The notes under the pieces are model-generated. The model was not told the origin of the DNA and did no database searches. It saw only the letters and a program-made list of their open reading frames with translations. 64,000 nt of DNA from Sphaerothrix epifaneia (lineage in GTDB: Bacteria; Cyanobacteriota; Cyanobacteriia; Phormidesmidales; Phormidesmidaceae). The stretch covers positions 21,893 through 85,892 of the forward strand of contig NZ_JBHZOL010000008.1 of NCBI RefSeq assembly GCF_042788235.1. The letters are read 5' to 3'. Made by a program: the position numbers and the translations under genes. Shown here piece by piece: positions 16,756 to 25,533 of the stretch (position 1 is its first letter; each line of letters starts with the position of its first letter).

Positions 16756-17163
16756 TTAGATCATGCCGCCCGCTGCCTGCAACCGGGCTCTTGCCCGCTT
16801 AAGAGCTTGAGCGGCTCTAATTTTGTCTTGGCGATCTTCGTCAGAAACCTTTTCTAAGCGCTCTTGAGCTTTTTTAAAGGCCGCTTGAGCATCGCTTTTG
16901 TTGATGCTGTCGCCGCGTTCAGCCCCGTTGACTAAGATGGTAACTTCGTCATTTTCTACTTCAGCGAAACCGCCCATCAGCGCGATCGCCACCCAGTCTT
17001 TCTCAGCCCGAACCCGCATCACGCCTACATCTAAGGCCGAAAGCAACGGCGCGTGCCCACCCAAAATCCCCAGTTGACCTGTGGTGCTGGGCAAAATGAC
17101 TTCTTCCGCTTCAGAGTCCCAAACTGTCTTGTCGGGAGCAATTACCCGAACCGTTAATGGCAT
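16756..17163 (-). CDS. atpC: ATP synthase epsilon subunit
   Basis: A 135-residue subunit of the thylakoid F1 sector, called atpE in plant and many cyanobacterial naming schemes. It has the N-terminal beta-barrel (LTVRVIAPDKTVWDSEAEEVILPS, with TGQLGILGGHAPLLSAL) and the C-terminal two-helix inhibitory domain ending in ALKRARARLQAAGG. It couples rotation of gamma to the c-ring and inhibits ATP hydrolysis. It follows the beta-subunit gene in the usual cyanobacterial beta-epsilon operon, with a strong hairpin in the 103-base gap between them. Confidence 0.96.
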   Translation of the reverse strand: MPLTVRVIAPDKTVWDSEAEEVILPSTTGQLGILGGHAPLLSALDVGVMRVRAEKDWVAIALMGGFAEVENDEVTILVNGAERGDSINKSDAQAAFKKAQERLEKVSDEDRQDKIRAAQALKRARARLQAAGGMI

Positions 17164-17200
17164 AATTTTGCTCTAATCCTCAAATGTTGTCTTAACCCTG

Positions 17201-17232
17201 TTGCCGGGGTTTGGCCTGCCAAACCCCGGCAA
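17201..17232 (-). terminator. Intercistronic hairpin between atpD and atpC
   Basis: Fifteen-base arms TTGCCGGGGTTTGGC and GCCAAACCCCGGCAA with only two bases between them. No T-run follows on the minus strand, so it may be a processing or partial-attenuation element inside the operon rather than a full terminator. It shares its core with the palindrome at 16676. Confidence 0.6.
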
Positions 17233-17266
17233 TGCCAGATCTTTAACGTATTAAAGACAAGGTTTA

Positions 17267-18721
17267 TTAGCCTTCAGACTTCATTTTCTCGGCTGTTTCC
17301 AGTACCTGATCAATGCCGCCCTTGAGGTAGAAAGCTTGCTCAGGAATATCATCCAACTCACCATCTAGAATCATGTTGAAAGCCTTGATGGTGTCTTCTA
17401 GCTTCACATACTGACCCGCTAAGCCCGTAAAGACTTCAGCCACGAAGAAAGGCTGAGAGAGAAATTTTTCAATCTTCCGTGCCCGCGCTACGATAACCCG
17501 GTCGTCTTCAGAAAGTTCATCTAGACCCAGAATGGCAATAATATCTTGCAATTCCTTGTAGCGCTGTAGCGTAGACTGTACGGCACGAGCGGTTCGGTAA
17601 TGCTTTTCACCGACAATGTCGGGCTGCAGCATGGTAGAGGTAGAATCTAGCGGGTCAACCGCTGGGTAAATCCCTTTAGAAGCCAACCCGCGAGACAGTA
17701 CCGTGGTGGCGTCTAGGTGAGCAAAAGTAGTGGCCGGAGCCGGATCTGTCAGGTCGTCAGCAGGAACGTAAACTGCCTGAATGGAGGTAATTGAACCTTC
17801 TAGCGTTGAAGTAATTCGCTCTTGCAGCGTTCCCATTTCGGTGCCGAGAGTGGGCTGATAGCCAACCGCTGAAGGCATCCGGCCTAGCAGCGCTGAAACT
17901 TCAGAACCCGCTTGCACAAAACGGAAGATGTTGTCGATAAACAGCAACACATCTTGCTTGTTGGTATCGCGGAAATACTCAGCCATGGTTAGCGCTGAGA
18001 GAGCTACTCGCATCCGTGCCCCAGGCGGCTCATTCATCTGACCATAAACCAGAGCAACCTTAGACTCGCTGAGGTTTTCTTCGTTAATAACCTTAGACTC
18101 GATGAATTCGTTGTAAAGGTCGTTGCCTTCGCGGGTGCGCTCACCTACGCCGCCAAATACCGAAACGCCACCGTGTTCTTTAGCGATGTTGTTGATTAGC
18201 TCTTGAATCAGAACGGTTTTACCCACACCAGCACCGCCGAACAGGCCAATTTTACCGCCTCGACGATAGGGAGCTAGCAGGTCGATAACCTTAATTCCGG
18301 TTTCAAAAACAGCCGGTTTGGTTTCAAGCTCAACTAGCTTAGGCGCATCTCGGTGAATAGGAGAGGTTTCTGCACTTTCAACCGGGCCTTTTTCGTCAAT
18401 TGGCTCACCCAGAACGTTAAAAATACGACCCAGCGTGACTTTGCCAACCGGAACCGAAATAGGAGCACCCGTATCAATAACCTCCATGCCCCGAACCAAG
18501 CCATCAGTCGAACTCATGGCAACGGCTCGCACCTGAGAATCTCCCAGGAGCTGCTGTACTTCACATGTAACGGATACGTCCTGTCCAATTTCGTTCTTGC
18601 CCGTAATTCTGAGGGCGTTATAGATTTGTGGCAGCTGCCCGCTGGGGAACTCAGCATCCACAACGGGACCAATAATCTGAACGATGGAGCCAGTATTTGT
18701 CTTCTCTGCAGTGGTGACCAT
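17267..18721 (-). CDS. atpD: ATP synthase beta subunit
   Basis: A 484-residue catalytic subunit of F1, called atpB in plants and many cyanobacteria. The Walker A loop GGAGVGKT is at 162-169, followed by the family sequences GVGERTREGNDLY and LLFIDNIFRFVQAGSEVSALLGRMPSAVGYQPTL with the catalytic carboxylates. It makes ATP from ADP and phosphate using proton flow through the thylakoid c-ring. Together with atpC it forms the separate beta-epsilon operon typical of cyanobacteria; the other subunits are encoded elsewhere. Full length and intact. Confidence 0.98.
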   Translation of the reverse strand: MVTTAEKTNTGSIVQIIGPVVDAEFPSGQLPQIYNALRITGKNEIGQDVSVTCEVQQLLGDSQVRAVAMSSTDGLVRGMEVIDTGAPISVPVGKVTLGRIFNVLGEPIDEKGPVESAETSPIHRDAPKLVELETKPAVFETGIKVIDLLAPYRRGGKIGLFGGAGVGKTVLIQELINNIAKEHGGVSVFGGVGERTREGNDLYNEFIESKVINEENLSESKVALVYGQMNEPPGARMRVALSALTMAEYFRDTNKQDVLLFIDNIFRFVQAGSEVSALLGRMPSAVGYQPTLGTEMGTLQERITSTLEGSITSIQAVYVPADDLTDPAPATTFAHLDATTVLSRGLASKGIYPAVDPLDSTSTMLQPDIVGEKHYRTARAVQSTLQRYKELQDIIAILGLDELSEDDRVIVARARKIEKFLSQPFFVAEVFTGLAGQYVKLEDTIKAFNMILDGELDDIPEQAFYLKGGIDQVLETAEKMKSEG

Positions 18722-18835
18722 GCTTGCGCCTATCTCGTGACTAGCTGTTCTAGCGACTTTCTTAAGATTGTCTTACGTTCTAAAGTGCCACATTACAGAG
18801 TATCACCAAGCGGTGCTCAGTAGAAGAAAGGATGC

Positions 18836-21334
18836 TCAATTGGGATGGCCAATTAAAATAAAGGCTGCCCAATCGCTGGGATTGGGATAGTGAGCCTTTG
18901 TTTTAAGCAGGGCTTGGCGCAGAGCTTGAGCTTTACCCTGACCTGTGAGTAACGCTTGATAAAAGGTCGTCATTAGCTCAGCCGTTGGCGTATCGGGCAC
19001 CGCCCAGAGGGAAACCACCGTACTTTTAGCACCTGCCCCTAAGAGCGATCGCGATAAGCCTAAAATCCCGTCTCCTGTGATCTCGCCTAAGCCAGTGTCG
19101 CAAGCACTCAGCACAACTAGGTCAGCGCTGAGATCCAGGCTAGCGATTTCGGTGGCGGTAAGCCAGCCATCGGCCTCAGCCGTAGGAGCCAAGGCGATCG
19201 CCCCTGGAATGTGTAATTGAGCCAACTCCCCTGACGAGGGCAGGTCTAAATCTAGCAGACCGTGGGTTGCCAGATGAATCAGGCGGGCGTGGGGCATTTG
19301 AGCAGCGATCGCCGTCTCGGTGGCCGCTGCACCGCGAAAAAGCCTGGTTTGAAAAAGCTGAGCAATAGTCAGCGCTTCTTGCTCCGCCCCTGGTAAAGGG
19401 GGCAAGGGTTGGGGCGGTTCACCCGGAGACAGCGCCAAGCTGGGCATTGTCGGGTTGCCCACGACTAAGGCGCGATCGCGGGCTGAAAGGGCTGGAGCTG
19501 GCGAGGCTGAGTGCGTTAGACCCAATAGCTGAATAGAAGGGGCAATCGATAGGGTGTGATGATCAATCAGATACGTTTGATCCGGGGTTTGCAGAGCTGC
19601 AAAAGGCACCCAAAACAAGGTTTCATGAGGAATAAAAATAACCTGAGCCTTGGGATCTGAGGGTAGCAAGTCTTGAATAGGGGTAATCAAAACCTGATAA
19701 AGCGCCTGTAGCCCCTGGGGTGTCTCAGCCGCTGTGTCAGGCTCTACTCGGATGCTGCGCCGCAACCCTCGCCCGCTATGGCTACGACTTTGAGCAATCA
19801 GGCTTTCGAGCGGCTGCTCTAGCGTGTCAACCGCCAACTGCCGAAAGTAGACTGCTCCGGTCGGCTGAATTACCCAAATGAAAAGTCGCGCCGTTTGGCC
19901 GCGCCGTTTGCCTTGAACCTGAAACTTAAAGGCGTCATTGGGCACGGTGGAATATTCGACTAAGGTGCTGTGCAATTGTTGTGCTAACGCCTGCATATCG
20001 GCGATCGCAGGTGATGCTGGCAAAGGCGCGTTAGCCTGCTGGCTAGCCACCAGATTAATCAACGCCCGCGTGCGGCCTTGCTCAGCAACCTCTAGCGCCT
20101 GAGAATAGTCGGCTTGGGCAACGAGAACCTGCTGCAACAAGTTATAGGTATGCACCTGGGTATCGAAAACCGAAAGGGTATAAAGATCGCTGAGGTTCTG
20201 ACGCAGATCGGCCAAAATTTCAATCGCCTGTTGCAGCGTGGCTTGGGCTTCGTCTAAGCGGTTAGCGCCGAGTAGGGCATGACCCAGGTTGTTAAGCGAA
20301 GTGGCGATCGCTTGCGGGTCGGTACTGGCTTGGGCGATCGCTAAGCTTTCGCGGTGCATAGCGATCGCTTGCGCGTAGTCGTCTAAGTCTTCGTAGGCAA
20401 TACCGAGATTGCTCAGCGCGGCGGCTTCAAGCTGCGACTGGGATACGGCGCGGGCAAGCGCAAGGCTTTGTTGGTAGTAGGTGATGGCTTGAGGGATGTT
20501 GTCCAGCGAGTGGTAGACAACCCCCAAATTTTGCAGGGTGTAAGCGATACCAGGGCGATCGCGGGCCAGTTCAGCCAGGTGCAAACTGGCCTGATAATGC
20601 TCTAAGGCTGCGGCATAGTTGCCTACGGTGGTATTGAGCGCCCCCAAATTGCGCAGGGCAACGGCTGCCAACGCCTCATTGCCCAAACTGCGGGCTAGGT
20701 TGAGGCTGCGAGTTTGCAGCGGGATCGCCCGTTCATAATCGCCCAAGGCGCTGTAGGCATTGCTTAAAAGCCCTAGTAGCTGCGCCTCGGCAGCAGTACC
20801 TGTTTGTACCTGTTCTAAAGATCGCTGGTAAGTTTCGATCGCCTGCCAATAGCGCCCTTGATCGCGGTAGGCGATGCCCAAGTTGCCCAGTGCTTGAGCC
20901 TGAGCGACCCGGTTATTTTGAGCTTCAGCGATCGCCAGGGCTTGCTCAGCCCAGGTAATAGCGGCAGCATATTGACTCAGTTGCAGATAAGCAGCCGCGA
21001 TCGCATTTGAGACAAGACCCACCCGTTCGATATTGTGAGCTTGCTGGTACTGTTCGAGGGCGCTTTGCCAAGCGGCGATCGCCTCTGGAAAACGATTGGC
21101 CTGATACTGTTCAATGCCCTGATGAAATAAAAATTCAGCTTCAGGAGTTTGCGCCAATAGGGGGCTGGGCGTCATCTGCGGCGCTAATTGAAAAGCAGTA
21201 ATTCGAGTCGGCGTGGCGTCGCTAGCGGCAAAATGACCCTTCAGAGCCGCCGCCGTTGGCGATAAGGGCTGGCTGATTAGCCAAAGAGCCAGCACGCCAC
21301 TCAGCAGAGCCAGTTTGAGCCGTTTGAGACGCAT
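18836..21334 (-). CDS. TPR-CHAT caspase-like protease
   Basis: An 832-residue protein with an N-terminal signal peptide or anchor (LALLSGVLALWLISQPLSPTAA). About nine tetratricopeptide repeats follow (residues roughly 65-400, each with an LGxxYxxxGxY-type pattern), then a helical linker and a C-terminal CHAT domain (about 520-830). The caspase-clan dyad is visible as His691 in LATHG and Cys745 in LSACDTG. CHAT proteins are peptidases of the caspase clan; the TPR part would bind the partner or substrate. Its start is two bases from the stop of the two-partner-secretion exoprotein gene, so they are clearly cotranscribed. The substrate is unknown. Confidence 0.9.
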   Translation of the reverse strand: MRLKRLKLALLSGVLALWLISQPLSPTAAALKGHFAASDATPTRITAFQLAPQMTPSPLLAQTPEAEFLFHQGIEQYQANRFPEAIAAWQSALEQYQQAHNIERVGLVSNAIAAAYLQLSQYAAAITWAEQALAIAEAQNNRVAQAQALGNLGIAYRDQGRYWQAIETYQRSLEQVQTGTAAEAQLLGLLSNAYSALGDYERAIPLQTRSLNLARSLGNEALAAVALRNLGALNTTVGNYAAALEHYQASLHLAELARDRPGIAYTLQNLGVVYHSLDNIPQAITYYQQSLALARAVSQSQLEAAALSNLGIAYEDLDDYAQAIAMHRESLAIAQASTDPQAIATSLNNLGHALLGANRLDEAQATLQQAIEILADLRQNLSDLYTLSVFDTQVHTYNLLQQVLVAQADYSQALEVAEQGRTRALINLVASQQANAPLPASPAIADMQALAQQLHSTLVEYSTVPNDAFKFQVQGKRRGQTARLFIWVIQPTGAVYFRQLAVDTLEQPLESLIAQSRSHSGRGLRRSIRVEPDTAAETPQGLQALYQVLITPIQDLLPSDPKAQVIFIPHETLFWVPFAALQTPDQTYLIDHHTLSIAPSIQLLGLTHSASPAPALSARDRALVVGNPTMPSLALSPGEPPQPLPPLPGAEQEALTIAQLFQTRLFRGAAATETAIAAQMPHARLIHLATHGLLDLDLPSSGELAQLHIPGAIALAPTAEADGWLTATEIASLDLSADLVVLSACDTGLGEITGDGILGLSRSLLGAGAKSTVVSLWAVPDTPTAELMTTFYQALLTGQGKAQALRQALLKTKAHYPNPSDWAAFILIGHPN

Positions 21335-21336
21335 AG

Positions 21337-23811
21337 CTACTCAGAACCCGCTGCCTCTTCTGAGGCTTCGCCTTCAGGGCAGGCGGCGCGTAGCTCAGGT
21401 AGCCCCTCGGCATTGGTGACTAGCTGCTGAGCCGTACAGGTTGTTTCGTCGGTCGTCTCTTGCGGCTCAAGGGCGGCATCAACAGAGCGGCTAGCCGCAA
21501 CCGGGCTATCTTGTTCGCGCTCTAGCTGATCCAGGCTAGCAGTATCAAACCCCGTAAAAGACGGCTCCGGCTCCGGCACAAAAGGCTGATTTTGCAGCGA
21601 AGTTACCAGCGTAGCGTCACTGCCTGCCCCAATGGCGATCGCCCCCACCGTACCGCTAACCGTGGTCGGGAAGTCTGCACTATCAAACACCAGCGGCGTG
21701 TAGCTAGCGCTTGCCCCTAGCTGCCCAGGGTCGCTGGGATTATTGATGGTGGGGCCAAAAACAAAGGCAGCGCCATTGCCATCAATCACAATTTGCTCGT
21801 TCAGCGTGGCCGTGGTAACGCCGTTGTGCAAAATAACTAACTGTCCCGGCGTTGTAGCCGTAGAGCGAACCAAGACACTAACGGGAACGCTGCCCAAATC
21901 GCTACCAGAAGGCGCATTGAAAAATTCTAAATCGCTGCTAATCGCCTGAAACAACCCTGCGGCTTCAACCCTCAGCCCCCCTGGGCCAGCTTCTAAGCTA
22001 TCAACCACAATGTTTCCTGCGGTGGCTACTAGCTCAATACGGCCACCATCAACCGTGACATCACCGCTATCAATGCGACCAATTCGCAGAGACGCACCGC
22101 GAATATCGACATTGCCCGTCGGTGCGCCAAAGTCAGTTTGAATATCCCCCACTCGAATATCAACGCCGCGAATAATCACAGCGCCGCCGTTGGTGCGAAT
22201 CGTATCGCTAGGATTCATGGAGAAATTACCAACACCGTCATTGTCGGCATCGGCAATAAAAGTAATCGAGCCATTAGCGACTCCGGCGATATTGAGATGG
22301 AGCAGGTCGCTGGCAAGATCGGCGATTGTAATGCCGTTGTTGGCTTGCAGGACGATCTGGGCGTTGCCGCCAAACGCTGCTAGCTGCCCCACTGAAATTG
22401 TATTTGCCCCGTCATTGGGGACTGCGGCCAAGAGGTCGTCGTCAGCACCGGGGGTCAGTTCATCGTCGAGGCTGCCTGTGCCGTCGGCGGTGTCAACAAT
22501 CGTGAGGGTATCGGGATCTAGCAGCAACGTCCCGGCTGTGCCATTCGCCGCCGCCGTCTCGACCGTGCCGCGAAAGACCAACTGATTTTTACCTGAAACT
22601 TCCACCAAGCCGCCATCCCCCGCTTGGCTGCCCCCATTCGCTGCGATCGCCCCCGAAAACTGAGCCGTTTCGTCAGCCCAGACAATGACCTGTCCGCCCC
22701 GGCCTTGTAAACCTGCGTTAGCCAGCAAACGAGCATTAGCGCTGATGTAGGTTTGGGTGGCGCTGGGCAAACGGCCTTGCCCTAGATAGTCACCGCCTAC
22801 CCGCAGGGTGCCGCCGCCCTTGTCACCCGAAACATCAAGCGTACTGTTGAGGACAGCAACGCGATCGCCTACCACAGCAATCTGCCCTCCGGTTGCCCCT
22901 ACGGCATCTAAGCGACCTGCAACCAGGGTCGTGCCCGTTGTGGCGGCGATCGCACCGGGTTGGCTGACTAAGCTAACGCTGCCATCAGCATTGACGCTCA
23001 GCCCGGTTGCTCCAGCCGCCCCTGCCCCCGTCAGCAAAGCGGGTAAAGCAAGCGGTTGAAACGTAGGCGTAACGACGCTATTCGTCGTCGCTAGCGGCGT
23101 TACCTCCAGACTCAACAACATCTGTGGATGGCTGATCCGCACCCAGCTTTCTCCCGGCACGGCGGCAACCAGCAGACTACCCTCGCTAGCCGTCAGCGTT
23201 CCCGTATTAGCAACAGCGCCGCCGATCAGGGATAGCGATCGCCCCGTAGCTACAGCTAAATTACCCGCATTGGCGATCGCCCCCGGATTCGCCCCGTCAA
23301 AAATAAATCCAGTCGGCTCGCCTACCAGCGCCGCGTAGTTGTTTTCCCCCAAAGCGCTAAAGGTGCGATCGCCAATGCTCAGCCCCGTTGCCGTTGTAGC
23401 GGTAAAATCACCCCCTAGATTAAGTCGTGCTTCAGACCCCAAGAGAATGCCTGCGGGATTGAGCAAAAATAAATTGGCTTGACTGCCGCTCACCTGTAGC
23501 AGCCCATCAATATAAGACGCCTGCCCGCCACTAACACGACCAATAATGTTGCTGACCTCAGCCGGAGAAATAAAATTAGCTACCTGTCCCGCAGTCAGGC
23601 CAAACTGACGGAAACTGTGGAACAAATTAGCCCCATCCGCCGAGCGGATACCGCCTGTAATCTCAAATTGATTTGCCGATTGCTGCACCTGAGTCTCAGT
23701 CGCCCCTGGTTCTGCTACAAGCGATTGGGCCAGCGCCACCCTGTCGGCTACGAGCAAAACGCTACACGCTAGCCCGACCTGCTGACAGAGACGGCCTGAG
23801 AAACTCGGCAT
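21337..23811 (-). CDS. Two-partner secretion (filamentous haemagglutinin N-terminal) exoprotein
   Basis: An 824-residue exported protein. After a signal peptide (ending VALAQSLV) comes a TPS domain, recognisable by ITGGIRSADGANLFHSFRQF, then NIIGRVSGGQASYIDGLL, SQANLFLLNPAGILLG and DFTATTATGL. A beta-helix-type repeat region follows, rich in Gly/Asp, and the C-terminus is acidic with two late cysteine pairs. TPS proteins cross the outer membrane through a TpsB/ShlB barrel, which is not in this window. I place the start at 23811, where the signal begins; an ATG at 23868 adds 19 unsuited residues. The CHAT gene is immediately downstream, and a PEP-CTERM gene is upstream on the same strand. Confidence 0.9.
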   Translation of the reverse strand: MPSFSGRLCQQVGLACSVLLVADRVALAQSLVAEPGATETQVQQSANQFEITGGIRSADGANLFHSFRQFGLTAGQVANFISPAEVSNIIGRVSGGQASYIDGLLQVSGSQANLFLLNPAGILLGSEARLNLGGDFTATTATGLSIGDRTFSALGENNYAALVGEPTGFIFDGANPGAIANAGNLAVATGRSLSLIGGAVANTGTLTASEGSLLVAAVPGESWVRISHPQMLLSLEVTPLATTNSVVTPTFQPLALPALLTGAGAAGATGLSVNADGSVSLVSQPGAIAATTGTTLVAGRLDAVGATGGQIAVVGDRVAVLNSTLDVSGDKGGGTLRVGGDYLGQGRLPSATQTYISANARLLANAGLQGRGGQVIVWADETAQFSGAIAANGGSQAGDGGLVEVSGKNQLVFRGTVETAAANGTAGTLLLDPDTLTIVDTADGTGSLDDELTPGADDDLLAAVPNDGANTISVGQLAAFGGNAQIVLQANNGITIADLASDLLHLNIAGVANGSITFIADADNDGVGNFSMNPSDTIRTNGGAVIIRGVDIRVGDIQTDFGAPTGNVDIRGASLRIGRIDSGDVTVDGGRIELVATAGNIVVDSLEAGPGGLRVEAAGLFQAISSDLEFFNAPSGSDLGSVPVSVLVRSTATTPGQLVILHNGVTTATLNEQIVIDGNGAAFVFGPTINNPSDPGQLGASASYTPLVFDSADFPTTVSGTVGAIAIGAGSDATLVTSLQNQPFVPEPEPSFTGFDTASLDQLEREQDSPVAASRSVDAALEPQETTDETTCTAQQLVTNAEGLPELRAACPEGEASEEAAGSE

Positions 23812-23866
23812 CAAACTGGCTCCTAAATTGAGTCTATGAGGTGAGTAGAGGCTCCCAGGGATAGCC

Positions 23867-23914
23867 AAAGGCGGAAGGCTGAGGACAAAAGGAAAGGGGG
23901 TTGTCAGCGGCTTT
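23867..23914 (-). repeat. Dispersed intergenic repeat, copy D (inverted)
   Basis: Read on the minus strand this copy begins AAAGCCGCTGACAA, continues with a C-run and CTTTCCTTTTGTCCTC and ends in AGCCTTCCGCC. It matches the copies at 34981 and 39191. It lies in the 145-base spacer between the PEP-CTERM gene and the TPS exoprotein gene. Confidence 0.5.
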
Positions 23915-23956
23915 CAGCCGTTTAAGTGGCTCAAATCTAGTGGCTACCGCTCTATC

Positions 23957-24790
23957 TCAAATCTTAGAAGACGAAGCCCGCCGCAGTGACCGAATGCTCA
24001 AAATACTTGACATTAGCAAGGCTAAGACTATGCCCGGTTCGGGGACTGCCGCAGGGGGCGTATTGTTAGGTGGGAGGATGGGTGGTTGAGCAGGGACGGG
24101 CGGTTCCGGTGGGGACGGGGGAGCGGGCGGTTCTGGGGGAGGCGGGGGTGGAATCGGCGTTGGCGGCGGCGGCGGGGCGGGCGGTGGAATTTGGATAAAG
24201 CCTGTACCGCCTGGGACAAAGTTAGGCCGCTGCCGGATGTAGAACAAATCGTTGGGCACTCTATCGGTAATCACGTAGTTAAACCTGACTGTTTCGCCAG
24301 GATTAACGACACCGTTAGAAAAATTCACAAAGTCTCGAACGTCAGTCACTTCATCTACACTGCGAAGCCGATCCGATCTAAAAGGCCGCACATTGGTTAT
24401 CCCCTGACCGAAAGAAAGACCATCCGCCTCCGGGCTAGGGGTGCCAAAGATTTCTTGGAGTTCAAAATCGTAAAAAGCCCAGGGTGTGCCTGTGAGGTTG
24501 GTGACGATCGATTCGATCCGGAACCCCAAAATGCCTAAATCACGCATGCCGCGCACCGCGACTGAAAGATCGACATTGGGGCCAAATACCTCTTGAAACA
24601 GCACAGCCCGACCGTCTTGAACGAATCCATTGGTTAGGCGAAAGTCGCCAGAAGCTTCACTAAATCTGAGTCCGCCAATATTAAAGGTAGCCGCTTTAGC
24701 TGGGAGTGAACCCCAAAACATCGAGCCAATTGCGATCGCGCTCAGCACAGACAATCGCAACGGTTGCGCCAAGGAATTGAAGACAAACAT
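23957..24790 (-). CDS. PEP-CTERM protein with a polyproline stalk
   Basis: A 277-residue exported protein: signal peptide (about 1-33, LRLSVLSAIAIGSMFWGSLPAKAA), a beta-rich body (34-200), a proline-rich stalk of nearly 50 residues (about 202-249) and a PEP-CTERM anchor (PEP, hydrophobic helix, basic tail RSLRRASSSK). Exosortase-type sorting is expected. The G-rich plus strand at 24044-24187 is simply the antisense of the proline codons. It lies 145 bases upstream of the TPS exoprotein gene in the same direction and may belong to the same surface-protein cluster. The body domain is not recognised. Confidence 0.85.
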   Translation of the reverse strand: MFVFNSLAQPLRLSVLSAIAIGSMFWGSLPAKAATFNIGGLRFSEASGDFRLTNGFVQDGRAVLFQEVFGPNVDLSVAVRGMRDLGILGFRIESIVTNLTGTPWAFYDFELQEIFGTPSPEADGLSFGQGITNVRPFRSDRLRSVDEVTDVRDFVNFSNGVVNPGETVRFNYVITDRVPNDLFYIRQRPNFVPGGTGFIQIPPPAPPPPPTPIPPPPPPEPPAPPSPPEPPVPAQPPILPPNNTPPAAVPEPGIVLALLMSSILSIRSLRRASSSKI

Positions 24791-24916
24791 GGTAGTTTTG
24801 GCCTGAGATAGCTGGTAGTCTACGACGCTCTAAACTGCGTAAGGGTTCGTAGAAGCCCAGTAAATTCTGTCAAAAGTTATAGCCCCTAGCTTTTTATCCT
24901 AAAGCGTTAAAAAAAC

Positions 24917-24932
24917 GTTCGGGAACCCGTAC
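24917..24932 (+). promoter_or_regulatory. K-box of groESL
   Basis: GTTCGG-GAAC-CCGTAC matches the published cyanobacterial K-box form GTTCGG-NNAN-CCNNAC at every fixed position. In Synechocystis this element supports light- and heat-induced groE transcription independent of HrcA. It lies 39 bases before the CIRCE element, as expected. Confidence 0.75.
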
Positions 24933-24943
24933 AGATGAAACTG

Positions 24944-24972
24944 TTGCCTAGCAGCCATTTGCTTCGATAAAT
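24944..24972 (+). promoter_or_regulatory. Putative sigma-70-type promoter of groESL
   Basis: A -35-like TTGCCT (24944-24949) and a -10-like GATAAA (24966-24971) with 16 bases between them lie directly before the CIRCE operator. That placement lets HrcA block the promoter. The assignment is by position and resemblance only. Confidence 0.55.
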
Positions 24973-24998
24973 TAGCACTCGGGAGGTGAGAGTGCTAA
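24972..24998 (+). promoter_or_regulatory. CIRCE operator (HrcA binding site)
   Basis: A perfect consensus inverted repeat: TTAGCACTC at 24972-24980, nine bases, GAGTGCTAA at 24990-24998. HrcA binds this site and represses groESL until heat shock titrates GroEL. Confidence 0.97.
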
Positions 24999-25158
24999 TT
25001 TTAGGTTGCAAACGCGCTATATTTTGTGGGGTTGCCTTTAGCCGCTCATTTGGGTTTAGGCTGGCAACGCTTTTATGGGCGGAAACAAAGTTAGCAAGAT
25101 TTGCTCGGCTCCCCGCTAATAAATTATTGAACTGTTAAAGCAAGTCTGGAGAGTTTCT

Positions 25159-25470
25159 ATGGCAGCTGTATCTCTAAGTGTGTCTAGCGTTACGCCTCTA
25201 GGCGATCGCGTCCTCATCAAAGTGAGCGCTTCTGAGGAAAAAACGGCTGGTGGCATTTTGCTGCCAGATACGGCCAAAGAGAAGCCTCAAGTCGGCGAGA
25301 TCTCCGCAGTAGGGCCTGGTAAGCGCAACGACGATGGTACCCGCCAAGAGCTAGAAGTCAAAGTTGGCGACAAGGTTCTGTATTCCAAGTATGCCGGTAC
25401 CGAAATCAAACTCGGCAGTGATGAATGTGTGCTGCTGTCTGAAAAAGACATTTTGGCCGTTCTTTCTTAG
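25159..25470 (+). CDS. groES: Co-chaperonin GroES
   Basis: A 103-residue cytoplasmic co-chaperonin. The core LGDRVLIKVSASEEKTAGGILLPDTAKEKPQ contains the mobile loop, and GDKVLYSKYAGTEIKL is the roof-hairpin side. It caps GroEL in a seven-membered ring. It is the first gene of the groESL operon, under K-box and CIRCE control, and is followed by groEL after 63 bases. A GGAG-like ribosome site precedes the ATG. Confidence 0.98.
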   Translation: MAAVSLSVSSVTPLGDRVLIKVSASEEKTAGGILLPDTAKEKPQVGEISAVGPGKRNDDGTRQELEVKVGDKVLYSKYAGTEIKLGSDECVLLSEKDILAVLS

Positions 25471-25533
25471 GCTGCTGCCTCAGAGTTCTAAACACAAGCT
25501 CCGTCACTCAACACTCAAACCACCGAGGAATTT

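Larger units (their letters stand above)
24791..25158 (+). other. Divergent control region of groESL
   Basis: This 368-base spacer holds the K-box, the housekeeping-type promoter and the CIRCE operator (listed separately), then about 160 bases of leader with no further motif that I can name. It also contains the upstream region of the divergent PEP-CTERM gene. Confidence 0.6.

Noticed and set aside
18353..18823. Plus-strand 156-codon frame
   Set aside because: Antisense of the N-terminal half of atpD, whose identity is certain.
22190..22585. Plus-strand 131-codon frame in the TPS gene
   Set aside because: Ser/Pro-rich shadow of Gly/Asp-rich beta-helix codons.
24044..24187. G-rich plus-strand tract as a possible quadruplex or RNA gene
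   Set aside because: It is the antisense of the polyproline codons of the PEP-CTERM gene; the coding explanation is enough, although quadruplex formation is not excluded.
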